A DNA stretch of 64,000 nt, from the NCBI RefSeq assembly GCF_965249985.1, contig NZ_OZ252280.1; one strand, 5' to 3'. The translations under genes and the position numbers were made by a program. This document shows, in pieces, positions 41,787 to 50,881 of this stretch. This DNA comes from Algiphilus sp022763315. GTDB taxonomy: Bacteria > Pseudomonadota > Gammaproteobacteria > Nevskiales > Nevskiaceae. The notes under the pieces are model-generated. The model made no database searches. It was not told the origin of the DNA and saw only the letters and a program-made list of their open reading frames with translations. Positions within the stretch are counted from its first letter, which is position 1. Every line of letters starts with the position of its first letter.

Positions 41787-43292
41787 TCAGTTTCGCCTTG
41801 CCACTAATCTAATAAAGGTAATGGCGGGAATGAGAAGAACCATACTATTAATTACCGTAAGACTAAAATCTAGATCAGCAAACTGAAAACCTAATGGCCA
41901 TAGGAGCAGGCTATAAACTGCCACTCCAGCCTTATTTCGCGCCGCAAGTAGGGGCTCAAAACTATTGAATAGCACTCTCAGACCGGCACCACCTAGAAAT
42001 GGAATAATCACTAAACCCACTAAACCAAAGTTAATCAAAGCCTCACCAATAAACCCTGGAGGATACCCCCCCCGAATCGCCCGCCTATCAAAAACTTCTT
42101 CTTTAACATAATAACCGAGACCGATCATCGGTTTTTCCGGCCAAACCGAACGAGGTACTGGTGCGTAAAAGACGCTTGCATAGCTTTCACCCAGGAGTAA
42201 TTTTGTTTCAGAACTGAAAGCATGCTCCGCAATGATCCCAGTACGTATCAACGGCACGAAATTACCTGCACCAACAGTATTTCCCAATAATGCATCCGCG
42301 AAACTCTTATCTGCGGTCGCAGGGTCGTGTGAATATTGCCTCCAAATGCCAATCGCAACTAAAACAATTATTCCGACGATGAAGAACGTCGAGCCCAGCA
42401 CGAAGAATTTGTGCTTCCTCACAATTGTTCCGCCCTTAAAACCGAGATAGTAGAATACGATTACGCAAGCAAAGAGAACCTCCAATATTCCAGTGCGAGA
42501 GCTTGACATAAATGGCCAAATAATACTTATCAGAAAAAGAAGAAGCAAAAAAAGCCTTAACGAAAAGGCAGTGGTTCCATTTGAAATACTCCCGGATCTG
42601 GCTCGATCTGTTCTTTCCACAAGCAGCACAATAAATGCAACCTTAACTAACTCTACTGCCCAAGCAAGATATCCCAATCTTGCAAAATCCTGCTCTCCGC
42701 CACCTTCGACCTCAATACCTCGTTTTACAGACAGCGCAGCTAAGTTTCCTAGGTCTACATTAGTCGCCCTAATAAGTTCCACTAAACCGGCCAAACCAAT
42801 ACCAAGAGTAGCGAAGCAGATGCCAAGAAGCCATCGCTGATTCCAGTTACGCCTGTTGAAGACACTCGCTCGTTCAAGTGCAAAACGAGCAGTCCCAACA
42901 GACAAATATCCTAACGAAAAAACAAGTAAGCCAAAAGCCGCAAAAATCGAATAGGTCGCAATTTCGCCAAGAGAAACACCGTTTGTCAGAAAAACAATAT
43001 CTTCACTTGATTGGTCGCCCGTAGCTACCAAAACAGCTCTGAGCGCACAGCCCATAAACACAGAAAAGGCAACCAACACAATAGGCTCAAAAACTGTAAC
43101 TCTCTTCCTTACAACCACCGGTAAAAGAGAGGCCAACAAGCACGCGCTGCCGATTGATAACAGCCCCCAGCGACCGCCTCCAACAAACAGCTCCGCCAGT
43201 CCCGCAAATAAAACCCAAATGGCCAGGATAATATACACCAAAACCAAAGGGCGTGTATTATACGAGATCACCAGTTTTCTGTTTGAGTACAT
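41787..43292 (-). CDS. Wzy-like polysaccharide repeat polymerase
   Basis: A 501-residue membrane protein with about a dozen hydrophobic helices and a larger soluble loop near residues 320-400 (YSHDPATADKSFADALLGNTVGAGNFVPLIRTG), the form of Wzy polymerases. Wzy sequences are poorly conserved, so the call rests on topology, the RGGYPPGFIGEALINFGLVG segment common to this group, and its position next to a flippase and glycosyltransferases. AT-rich. The ATG at 43292 is preferred to GTG at 43295. Confidence 0.78.
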   Translation of the reverse strand: MYSNRKLVISYNTRPLVLVYIILAIWVLFAGLAELFVGGGRWGLLSIGSACLLASLLPVVVRKRVTVFEPIVLVAFSVFMGCALRAVLVATGDQSSEDIVFLTNGVSLGEIATYSIFAAFGLLVFSLGYLSVGTARFALERASVFNRRNWNQRWLLGICFATLGIGLAGLVELIRATNVDLGNLAALSVKRGIEVEGGGEQDFARLGYLAWAVELVKVAFIVLLVERTDRARSGSISNGTTAFSLRLFLLLLFLISIIWPFMSSSRTGILEVLFACVIVFYYLGFKGGTIVRKHKFFVLGSTFFIVGIIVLVAIGIWRQYSHDPATADKSFADALLGNTVGAGNFVPLIRTGIIAEHAFSSETKLLLGESYASVFYAPVPRSVWPEKPMIGLGYYVKEEVFDRRAIRGGYPPGFIGEALINFGLVGLVIIPFLGGAGLRVLFNSFEPLLAARNKAGVAVYSLLLWPLGFQFADLDFSLTVINSMVLLIPAITFIRLVARRN

Positions 43293-43347
43293 CACTAGTG
43301 CAATTTTATTTGATTACGTGAACCGCGCAGACAATGAACTGAAGTAA

Positions 43348-44607
43348 TCATCGACGCACTTTAAACAAGTACGTGCACAATGCCAACTGCGAGATATTTA
43401 AACAAGATAATGCAAGTGTGGTAGCGATGGCGGCCCCGACTGAGCCCAATAAAGGCACCAGAATCAGTAACCCAATTAAACTAACCGCTGCAGCTAAGAT
43501 GTTAAGCAGCATATTCGCTCGCTCGTGCCGCGACATCGTTAGAGCAAATGAGACTGGCCCGGTTAACAAGTTTATATACTGACCTAATGCCAATATCCTC
43601 AACTCAAGTGTAGCGCCAACGTAACCATGCCCAAAAAGAGCAAGTAGCTCTTCCGACCATATAACAATTCCAAAAAATAATGGTGACCCGACTAGGGCCG
43701 CACCAATAGTCGAAATCTTCAATAAGCGCCGGAAATCCACTAGACGTCCAGCATGGTAGGCTTGAGCTAAAAATGGCGCAACAACCAGATTTACTATTCG
43801 AAGCACCACAGCTGCTAGTAAAGAAAGTCTTGCAGCAGCAGCATATAGGCCAACCTGGTCCATGTTTACAAAAGCACCAAGAATTACCAAATCCCATCGG
43901 CAGATTCCAAGCAACGCTAACGACGCAATTCCCATAGGAACCGAAGTGCGCAACCATCCGTAACCCACATCTTCAGCACAATATTCACGAATATGTGAGG
44001 TAGCAAAGTGCATATGTATAAAGGCGGCTATTGTTACTAAACAAAGTGACACAAAAAAGGCCGCCATTACTTCCCACTCAGTTCGCAGCCCCGCCGCCGT
44101 TATAATAATACACATCACGATTGGCAATAACAACTGCCGTGGGGAAATTGCACTAACTGTTTTATGCAATCCACGCATGCAACTCTCTCGCCATAAATCT
44201 AACGTGAACGGCAATAAAAGCAGCGAAGCCCAATACAATCCACCCTGGAGATCACTGTTATTGTTTGAAAGCGAGAACATGCATATTGCAACGAAAGATG
44301 CTGAAAACGCAATTAGCTTACGCGTGCTACTAATTAACCCATTAGCTTCGTGCAATCTTCTTGAATCAATCAGCGGCCCCAGATAACGCATCATACTTAC
44401 CGAAGTGCCTAAGGCGGCACCTAACGCCAAAACAGAGGAAAGTGAGATCGCAAAGGAAAAAATACCGTACCCAGCTTCAGGTAGTGCACGCGCGACTACA
44501 AGGTGCATAACGAAATTTGCCGCTAGACCTAGCGGCAAAACAATCGCAGCAGATACTAACGACTTCAGCATAGTGCCAAAATATAACTGCGGCTTGGCCA
44601 CACGCAT
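43348..44607 (-). CDS. Wzx-like polysaccharide flippase
   Basis: A 419-residue MATE-like/MOP superfamily transporter with about 12 membrane helices. It begins MLKSLVSAAIVLPLGLAANFVMHLVVARALPEAGYGIFSFAISLSSVLALGAALG, the standard start of Wzx proteins, and has the late LLILVPLLGSVGAAIATTLALS. It should flip undecaprenyl-linked repeat units to the periplasm before polymerisation. AT-rich like its neighbours. M13 is an alternative start. Confidence 0.85.
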   Translation of the reverse strand: MRVAKPQLYFGTMLKSLVSAAIVLPLGLAANFVMHLVVARALPEAGYGIFSFAISLSSVLALGAALGTSVSMMRYLGPLIDSRRLHEANGLISSTRKLIAFSASFVAICMFSLSNNNSDLQGGLYWASLLLLPFTLDLWRESCMRGLHKTVSAISPRQLLLPIVMCIIITAAGLRTEWEVMAAFFVSLCLVTIAAFIHMHFATSHIREYCAEDVGYGWLRTSVPMGIASLALLGICRWDLVILGAFVNMDQVGLYAAAARLSLLAAVVLRIVNLVVAPFLAQAYHAGRLVDFRRLLKISTIGAALVGSPLFFGIVIWSEELLALFGHGYVGATLELRILALGQYINLLTGPVSFALTMSRHERANMLLNILAAAVSLIGLLILVPLLGSVGAAIATTLALSCLNISQLALCTYLFKVRR

Positions 44608-44673
44608 ACCTCTAGCGCCTTATGGCGTTAAAAAATCAGAATTAAGTAACACACTTGTGACCACGCGCGTTCA

Positions 44674-45411
44674 TTATTTACTATTCCTAAATAATAGGTC
44701 AGACTGAATGGCTCGACCTGAACGATCGTAATAAGTGTTGTATACGCCACTTAACAAAAAATCCCGCTCACTAAGCCAATCTATAACTTCAGAAGCTAGC
44801 GACTGATTAACATAAAGTTCTACATAAGAGCACTCTATATATACCCATTTAAAGTAACTAATGAGCTTTGCACAACCACGCAAAACCTCAAGTTCGTAGC
44901 CCTGCACATCAATTTTTAATAAAGCGTCACCCCGTTCTTGAAAATCGCCCGCACTGATAAAATCAGATAATGGGGCTTCCGACACTTCCTTAAATCCAAC
45001 CTCCTCCGTCCCTTGAAATATTTCTTCTTGCACTGATCCAATAGACAAAAGGGAGGATGAATCCTCCCTTCTAGACAAGTGCAACTTCGAAGTTTGCCGA
45101 GTTGACCCGAGCGCAACTTCGTGAACATCTATCTTTCCACCTTGGTCACTAAGTGTACTTTTTAACTTCTCAGCCGCGAAAGAAATCGGCTCAAAATAAA
45201 TAAAGCGCGCTTCAGGAAAGATGTAGCGAGCAGCTATTGAAAACTGCCCCCTATTAGCACCAACATCAACAACAAAATCAATCGGCTTTATAGACCTTAG
45301 TACGGGAATATGTTCGACCCCAGCTGCTACGCCTTTCAATAGCAACTGTTTACGGAACTTACCGACAGTCAAAATCTCAATAAACTTTGTAATTTTTTTC
45401 CAATTCTGCAC
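44674..45411 (-). CDS. FkbM family methyltransferase
   Basis: A 245-residue SAM-dependent methyltransferase. VDVGANRGQFSIAARYIFPEARFIYFEP is the FkbM SAM site (about 49-76), and ALLKIDVQGYELEVLRGC is the family-specific second motif. Probably O-methylates a sugar of the repeat unit. The start is GTG at 45411; no ATG is near. AT-rich; 62 bases upstream of the Wzx gene. Confidence 0.9.
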   Translation of the reverse strand: MQNWKKITKFIEILTVGKFRKQLLLKGVAAGVEHIPVLRSIKPIDFVVDVGANRGQFSIAARYIFPEARFIYFEPISFAAEKLKSTLSDQGGKIDVHEVALGSTRQTSKLHLSRREDSSSLLSIGSVQEEIFQGTEEVGFKEVSEAPLSDFISAGDFQERGDALLKIDVQGYELEVLRGCAKLISYFKWVYIECSYVELYVNQSLASEVIDWLSERDFLLSGVYNTYYDRSGRAIQSDLLFRNSK

Positions 45412-45466
45412 AGTTTACTCAATTAAATAATAGCGGATCGACGCAATATCTAGTGCGAGGAAAAAA

Positions 45467-46552
45467 TTATACGCCGACAATAGTGGCGTTCAGCTGATTC
45501 CACCGATTCATACTTTCCCCCCTTAGGTTGTTAAATCTTTTTATTGCCTCTATTGATGCCGCATGAAACCTATCCTTATCCACCCTCCATAACTCTAACT
45601 TTTTAACCGCTAACGAAACAAAATCACTATTTTCAGGAAAAATGGCTCCACACTTGTCGTCAATTAATTCAGGCAAACAGCCCCGACCGAACGCAACAAC
45701 TGGGACACCTCTGCACATAGCTTCGTGAGTAATTTTACCTTCTGTTTCATCCTTGTATTTTGTGGGGAAGAGAAGAACATCAATATTATCGTAAAATTCA
45801 CTCTTCTCATCCCCATAAACTGGACCAAGATAGGTTACGGATCTGAGGTTTTTTAGTCTTTCCTCTACGTATTTCTGAATTAATCTGTTCTCAAACGGGC
45901 CTGCTAAAAACGCTTTTATGCCTGAATTGTTGAGCTCAAGCTTTTCTACAACATCCAAAAACTCTACAACACCCTTTTCTTCAGAAATATTGCTAATGAA
46001 ACCTAGATGGTCAAGTTTAAGCCGCGCAACTTGGGTCACCCCAGCCGGATCATACAGAACCGCATTACTTATTGATACGCAGCATGTTGCGCCATAATGA
46101 ATCTGCAGCCCTCTCGACATACCATCACATTGCGTAATGTGAAGAGCATTGCGGCCAGCCAAGTAGACAAAGAGCCGCATGAGGAATGTTTGCTCATTAA
46201 GATAGGCAAAGCTGCAGTGTCTCGCGAAAATGTCCATTTTGCGCGAACGACCAATAGCAACAAAGACCAACTCGTATAGTTGCCCCAATCCGCCTGAAAC
46301 ACTCAAATAAAGTGGCCTACCATGAAGGCCCGGGGTAAACAACAAGCGCAAGCCTTGAAACAATACTACAAACGCTCGTCTCAATCGTGTTAATACCCAC
46401 CGGTCTAATGATTTTATTCCGGTGTCAAAAATATAAACAGCGGCACCTTTTCGCTTTAGCTCTTCTGCCACCGCCAAGTTAGTTGTCGACATGCCGTAGT
46501 AAGCGGGTGGCTGCGGCCCCACCAAGGCAACGGCATACTTTCTTTTGTCCAT
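45467..46552 (-). CDS. Family 4 glycosyltransferase
   Basis: A 361-residue GT4. YAVALVGPQPPAYYGMSTTNLAVAEELKRKG opens the acceptor domain, LGFISNISEEKGVVEFLDVVEKL and the E-x7-E type HEAMCRGVPVVAFGRGCLPELI complete the donor domain. Which sugar it adds is not visible. It is the outermost gene of the AT-rich block: 28 bases beyond its start is the left end of the IS element. Confidence 0.88.
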   Translation of the reverse strand: MDKRKYAVALVGPQPPAYYGMSTTNLAVAEELKRKGAAVYIFDTGIKSLDRWVLTRLRRAFVVLFQGLRLLFTPGLHGRPLYLSVSGGLGQLYELVFVAIGRSRKMDIFARHCSFAYLNEQTFLMRLFVYLAGRNALHITQCDGMSRGLQIHYGATCCVSISNAVLYDPAGVTQVARLKLDHLGFISNISEEKGVVEFLDVVEKLELNNSGIKAFLAGPFENRLIQKYVEERLKNLRSVTYLGPVYGDEKSEFYDNIDVLLFPTKYKDETEGKITHEAMCRGVPVVAFGRGCLPELIDDKCGAIFPENSDFVSLAVKKLELWRVDKDRFHAASIEAIKRFNNLRGESMNRWNQLNATIVGV

Positions 46553-46580
46553 ATGATCTTCGTGATGATACCAATTAAAT

Positions 46581-47648
46581 TGTCGGGTCCCGGATGATCG
46601 CCTTCTTCACAATAGGCGCCCACTGCTGATTGGCCGTGAGGCCTTGTCGGGGGTTTTGGCAGGATGGGAGAAAGAACCGGGATGCTGATGAGCTTGCGCA
46701 AGAACGCGACCACCACGTTGGCGATTCGCCAAGAGATTCGAGAGGCCGAAGGCGCCGTTGACGAGTTGGCGGCGTGCTTCGGCAGTCTCGCGATACCATC
46801 ATGAAATGGCGTCGCCGAAAGTTGACGGCGGGCGGATCGCAGTCACACGCCGTATCGGCTCTCCGAGAACCTCAACGACGGGCAGGGAGCGTTGGTGCTG
46901 TATCTCCGCAGCAAGCTGCGCCTGCCGCTGGACGATCTGTTGGCAGTTACGCGCGAGTTCATTGCCCCAAAGATGGGCCGCTCGGCGCTGGATCGGATGC
47001 TGCGACGCCATGGCGTCTCCAAGCTGCCGAAGGAAACCCATGTCACGGCCAGGCCCAGCAAGCCCTTCAAGACCTACGTGCCGGGCTTCGTGCACATCGA
47101 AATCAAGTACTCGCCCCAGATGCGCGACCAGGACAAGCGGCGCTACGCCTTTGTGGCCATCGATAGCGCCACGCGCTGGGTTTATGTGCAATTGATGGCC
47201 GATGAGAGTTCCCGTTCGGCCGAGCGCTTTCTCAAGGTGTTGCACGAGGCAGCCCCGTTCAAGACCCAAACGATCCTGCCCGACAACGCCAAGGAATTCA
47301 CCGACCGCTTCACTGCCAACGGCCAGCGTCAGCCAAGCGGGAAGCACGGCTTCGATCGACGCTGCACCGAGCTCGGCATCAAGCACCGCGTCATCCCGCC
47401 GGGCCGGCCCCAAACCAACGGCATGGTCGAGCGCTACAACGGCCGCATTGTCGCCGTCCCGCGCACCCACCACTCTCGAAGCCGGGACTACCTCGAAATA
47501 ACAATAAGACGCTATGTGTGGCTGTACAACCATCAGTTACCCGAGAAAGCGATCAGCCATCCCACTCCCATCCAGATCATGAGCGAGTGGCAGCCCCATA
47601 AGCTGGGAATATTCAAAAAAGCTGTTCGTAATCACCCGGGACCTGACA
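46581..47648 (+). mobile_element. Decayed IS481-type insertion sequence
   Basis: A 1068-base element with imperfect 18-bp terminal inverted repeats: TGTCGGGTCCCGGATGAT at 46581-46598, and the complement of ATCACCCGGGACCTGACA at 47631-47648; 16 of 18 positions match. The ends may extend 1-2 bases further. No target duplication is seen (left flank CAATTAAAT, right flank CATAGCAG), so one side may have been rearranged. The transposase inside is broken. It marks the exact change from the AT-rich block to higher GC sequence. Confidence 0.85.
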
Positions 47649-47653
47649 CATAG
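46688..47653 (+). pseudogene. IS481-family transposase, frameshifted
   Basis: Three reading frames are needed. Frame 1 from ATG 46688 reads MSLRKNATTTLAIRQEIREA and ends in a stop at 46802-46804; a second piece continues with SRDTIMKWRRRKLTAGG, and the third, from about 46850, reads SHTPYRLSENLNDGQGALVLYLRSK and on to the end. The catalytic domain has HIEIKYSP where IS481 enzymes have HxDxKxL, so the first catalytic Asp is Glu; LPDNAKEF and QTNGMVERYNGRI hold the other two acidic residues. Two frameshifts and this substitution make it inactive. The TAG at 47651-47653 falls just outside the right inverted repeat. Confidence 0.88.
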
Positions 47654-47662
47654 CAGACACGT

Positions 47663-48556
47663 TTAGTCTTCCAACCAACCGGTTAATCGCCGATCAAGCA
47701 GAGTTTCGATCTGCGCCAACTCAGGCCGGTAGATATCGTTCAGCCTGCTCCTGAGCGAACAGTCGAGAATAGGCTTTGAATTTCCCATGACACGGAAGAG
47801 AAGATAGCGATCAAATGCCGTGATCGCAGCAGCCCTGGCAAAATTTAAACTGCCGCCCTTTTTTGTCAGCTTACTCGATTCATCATAGGTATAAAGAAAT
47901 CTATTACGCTGCCTTAACCACCGCAGGCGAGTTATCGAATAAACCCCACTGTTGTCGCGTCGCACTGTCGGAAGGCTCTCGAACGGTGCAACACCCAAGA
48001 ACCAGGCCAGGCGGTTTCCAACCTCTAGGGGCGCGCGATTCACATCTTCCTGCATTAGAATTAATAATTGATCACGCGGAAAGACTGCTAGATAGCGCTC
48101 GAGATGCTGACCATAGCGCCCGTAATCGATCAACTCTGGAGTTCTTATTGATCCGAGATCGTCGCCATCCAGGATTCTGCGGAGCCCTTCGTTGATATGC
48201 AGGGGCGGCAAAAAACCAAGCTTCACATAATAGTAATAAGCTGAAACCAAGCGCTCGATTGGATTTCTGAGAATCGCGACCAGCTTGATATTCGGCAGAT
48301 GGCGTCTTAATCGCTGCGGAACCTCGGGCCTCGCAAGATAATCCGGCCGCTTGATACCCAACAAACGTTCCGATCTTCCGACAAACAGCTCGCGCAGCGT
48401 CTCGAGGTGACCTTCGCCGTACTCAGGATCTTCAAAGAACCTAACTTCTTCGGTTGGAAGGTATATCTCAGGGTGCGACTGTAATAGCCCGTGTACGTAT
48501 GTAGACCCCGTCTTCTGCGCACCAATGATCGCAAAATGCGGCTCTAGCCCCTTCAT
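47663..48556 (-). CDS. PAPS-dependent sulfotransferase
   Basis: A 297-residue sulfotransferase. The PAPS 5'-phosphosulfate loop is FAIIGAQKTGSTYVHGLL (about 8-25) and the 3'-phosphate motif is VAILRNPIERLVSAYYYYV (about 92-110); a heparan-sulfate-type fold is likely. It would add sulfate groups to a polysaccharide or lipid. Immediately right of the IS element, 10 bases past the transposase stop, and GC is about normal again. The ATG at 48556 is preferred to one 15 bases upstream. The next 174 bases hold no gene. Confidence 0.88.
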   Translation of the reverse strand: MKGLEPHFAIIGAQKTGSTYVHGLLQSHPEIYLPTEEVRFFEDPEYGEGHLETLRELFVGRSERLLGIKRPDYLARPEVPQRLRRHLPNIKLVAILRNPIERLVSAYYYYVKLGFLPPLHINEGLRRILDGDDLGSIRTPELIDYGRYGQHLERYLAVFPRDQLLILMQEDVNRAPLEVGNRLAWFLGVAPFESLPTVRRDNSGVYSITRLRWLRQRNRFLYTYDESSKLTKKGGSLNFARAAAITAFDRYLLFRVMGNSKPILDCSLRSRLNDIYRPELAQIETLLDRRLTGWLED

Positions 48557-48730
48557 CCCTACGGCCGCCAAAGCTCGCTCTCCACAAGTACATCGAGAGC
48601 GGGGAAAGTCCCATCTGGCTCAACACGGAGGTAACTAGGACCGCTAGCGAAGGCGTCTCCGGCAAGAACGCTGAGGTTCGCTGAAACGATATTGAAACTG
48701 GCCCATCTCATCAGGTGATGACCCTTACAA

Positions 48731-49570
48731 CTAGCCACGCTTGCGTAGGAAAATTAACCACATCGGGGCTAGTGATTCCGGTGTCAAGCGATAGCTCATG
48801 AGGACCAAGAACCACAAAAGGCGCGACTTACCAAAATACGCTGGCTCTGCAAAATGGCCATAGGAACAATGCTCCCATTGGCTAGTTGGAAAGTATCGGC
48901 GCAGAGCCGCCTTTGTGTTCATCGCATATACCGTGGGGAACACGTCTTCAGGCTTACGATGCGGTTGAAGATACCTGAGCAAAGATACGTGCAACCGGTT
49001 AGGAACAAGATTTGTCCCTAATCCGATGTAGCCCCAGCGGTTCGGTGTCCTAGCGCACAACCAACCATCAGGTTTCAGAACCCTCGCCAGTTCAGCGGAC
49101 ACGAACTCTGGATTCGCAACGTGTTCAAACACAGCGTCACTCACGATCAGATCTACTGACGAATCCGCCAAAGGCAGCCGTTCATTCTCACGGATCAAGT
49201 GGAACTCATCAAGACCCGGATGTTCCATAATTGCACTATCAACATCCACGCCTATTACCTTGGCACACTTACCACGAAGCTTTTGGAGTGAACTGCGCCA
49301 AGGAACGTGATCATCGAGTTGCCCGCGCCCTCGCCCTGCGCCGAAATCCAAGACCGTTGCATCAGAAGTGAGGAGCGCGTTGATACGGCCATAAAAGCTC
49401 ACCATACCGTCAACGCGACTGTATCCAGCTGCAGCGGTCTCCGGAAAGAACGCCTTCTTCGTCTCATCCCTGCCGGCCACCGCGTCATCCGGTTCGCCAG
49501 CAAACGCGGCCCTTGCATCCTTCACACGCGATCTCCGTCCGCCCCCCATACGCAAATCTCGTTCCTTCAC
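48731..49570 (-). CDS. Class I SAM-dependent methyltransferase
   Basis: A 279-residue methyltransferase. VLDFGAGRGRG (73-83) is the SAM-binding motif I, IGVDVDSAIMEHP is motif II, and LIVSDAVFEHVANPEFVSAELARVLKPDGWLCARTPNRWGY is the usual motif IV-V region of Methyltransf_11 enzymes. The N-terminal 40 residues are rich in charged residues. Substrate unknown; a sugar in the same polysaccharide is likely. Its start follows the SqdB stop by 2 bases. Confidence 0.85.
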   Translation of the reverse strand: MKERDLRMGGGRRSRVKDARAAFAGEPDDAVAGRDETKKAFFPETAAAGYSRVDGMVSFYGRINALLTSDATVLDFGAGRGRGQLDDHVPWRSSLQKLRGKCAKVIGVDVDSAIMEHPGLDEFHLIRENERLPLADSSVDLIVSDAVFEHVANPEFVSAELARVLKPDGWLCARTPNRWGYIGLGTNLVPNRLHVSLLRYLQPHRKPEDVFPTVYAMNTKAALRRYFPTSQWEHCSYGHFAEPAYFGKSRLLWFLVLMSYRLTPESLAPMWLIFLRKRG

Positions 49571-49572
49571 AG

Positions 49573-50799
49573 TCAGCTTCCGCCAGCCGCAGCCTTGAGC
49601 CCTTCTTCCACGACCGACGTGCCTGAATCCTTACGAGCCGTACGCCACTGCGAGACACATGGAATCTTGTTCATATCGCAGCGGGCCGCGTACTTGCGCG
49701 CTACATCCGTTACCTCTTCCATGAGTCCGTCGTCCAGCGTGATTGGATCAAGCCCAAGGCCGAGAAAACGATCGTTGGCGACATGCAGATCATTCTCGTC
49801 CGCCTCGTTCCTCGGATTCGGTAGATAATCAACCTGCGCGCCCGTCCTACTAGCGATCATCTCCGCGAGGCTTCTGACGCGATGCGTTTCGGTCATCTGA
49901 TTGAAGATCTGGACGCGTTCACCCCGATTCGGCGGATTCTCCAATGCAAGCTGCACACACTTGACGGTGTCCTGAATATGGATGAATGCCCGTGTTTGCC
50001 CGCCGGTGCCATGGACGGTCAATGGGTGGCCTACGGCTGCCTGCATTAGGAACCGATTCAGAACCGTTCCATAGTCACCATCATAATCGAAACGATTAAT
50101 CAGCCGCTCATCCTGTCGCGTCTCCTTTGTTTGCGTTCCCCACACGATTCCTTGGTGCAGGTCGGTTACACGGACGCCATCGTTCTTGTTGTAATAGAAG
50201 AACAGGAGCTGATCCTGCGTTTTCGTCATATGGTAGATACTACCCGGGTTTGCCGGATAAAGAATCTCGTTCTCCACATGATCCCCGTTGTCGGTTTCTA
50301 TCTTCACGCGAAGATAGCCCTCTGGGATCTTCATCCCCGCCGTGCCATATCCGTATACGCCCATGGTACCCAAATGCGCAACATGGATATCCTGGCCACT
50401 TTCCACTATTGCAGCAAGAACGTTATTGGTCGCATTAATATTGTTGTCCACGGTGTAACGCTTATGCGTGCTGGACTTCATTGAATACGGCGCCGCTCGC
50501 TGCTCGGCGAAGTGCACAATGGAATGTGGCTGCCAATCATTTATAAGATCCAACAAACGCTGGTAATTCTTAGCAACGTTGAAGTTGAAGTGCTTCACGT
50601 CGTTCCCGGAGATTTCTTTCCATGCGCGCAGCCGCTCTCCCAGTGGGCGGATGGGAGTCAGAGATTCGCATTCCAGCTCGATGTCAATATTGCGCCTGGA
50701 AAGATTATCCACGATCGCGACTTCATGACCCAGCGCGGAAAGATGCAGGACCGTTGGCCAACCACAGAACCCATCGCCGCCCAATACAAGTACTTTCAC
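49573..50799 (-). CDS. UDP-sulfoquinovose synthase
   Basis: A 408-residue SQD1/SqdB-type enzyme, which makes UDP-6-sulfoquinovose from UDP-glucose and sulfite. The whole sequence follows the family: KVLVLGGDGFCGWPT, VDNLSRRNID, HFAEQRAAPYSMKS, RYTVDNN, HLGTMGVYGYG, EILYPANPGSIYHMTK and TDLHQGIVWGTQTKET. T145, Y189 and K193 match the catalytic Thr and YxxxK of SQD1. In photosynthetic cells it serves sulfolipid; here it sits in a polysaccharide locus with no sqdC/sqdX-like gene, so a sulfoquinovose-containing polysaccharide is more likely. Confidence 0.93.
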   Translation of the reverse strand: MKVLVLGGDGFCGWPTVLHLSALGHEVAIVDNLSRRNIDIELECESLTPIRPLGERLRAWKEISGNDVKHFNFNVAKNYQRLLDLINDWQPHSIVHFAEQRAAPYSMKSSTHKRYTVDNNINATNNVLAAIVESGQDIHVAHLGTMGVYGYGTAGMKIPEGYLRVKIETDNGDHVENEILYPANPGSIYHMTKTQDQLLFFYYNKNDGVRVTDLHQGIVWGTQTKETRQDERLINRFDYDGDYGTVLNRFLMQAAVGHPLTVHGTGGQTRAFIHIQDTVKCVQLALENPPNRGERVQIFNQMTETHRVRSLAEMIASRTGAQVDYLPNPRNEADENDLHVANDRFLGLGLDPITLDDGLMEEVTDVARKYAARCDMNKIPCVSQWRTARKDSGTSVVEEGLKAAAGGS

Positions 50800-50881
50800 A
50801 AAATACCTCCTAACGTGATCCGAGCAGCGGACGCTGCAAATTTTCTAGAAGCGCTTATCGCCTCTGCCTCAGAGGCCCAAT

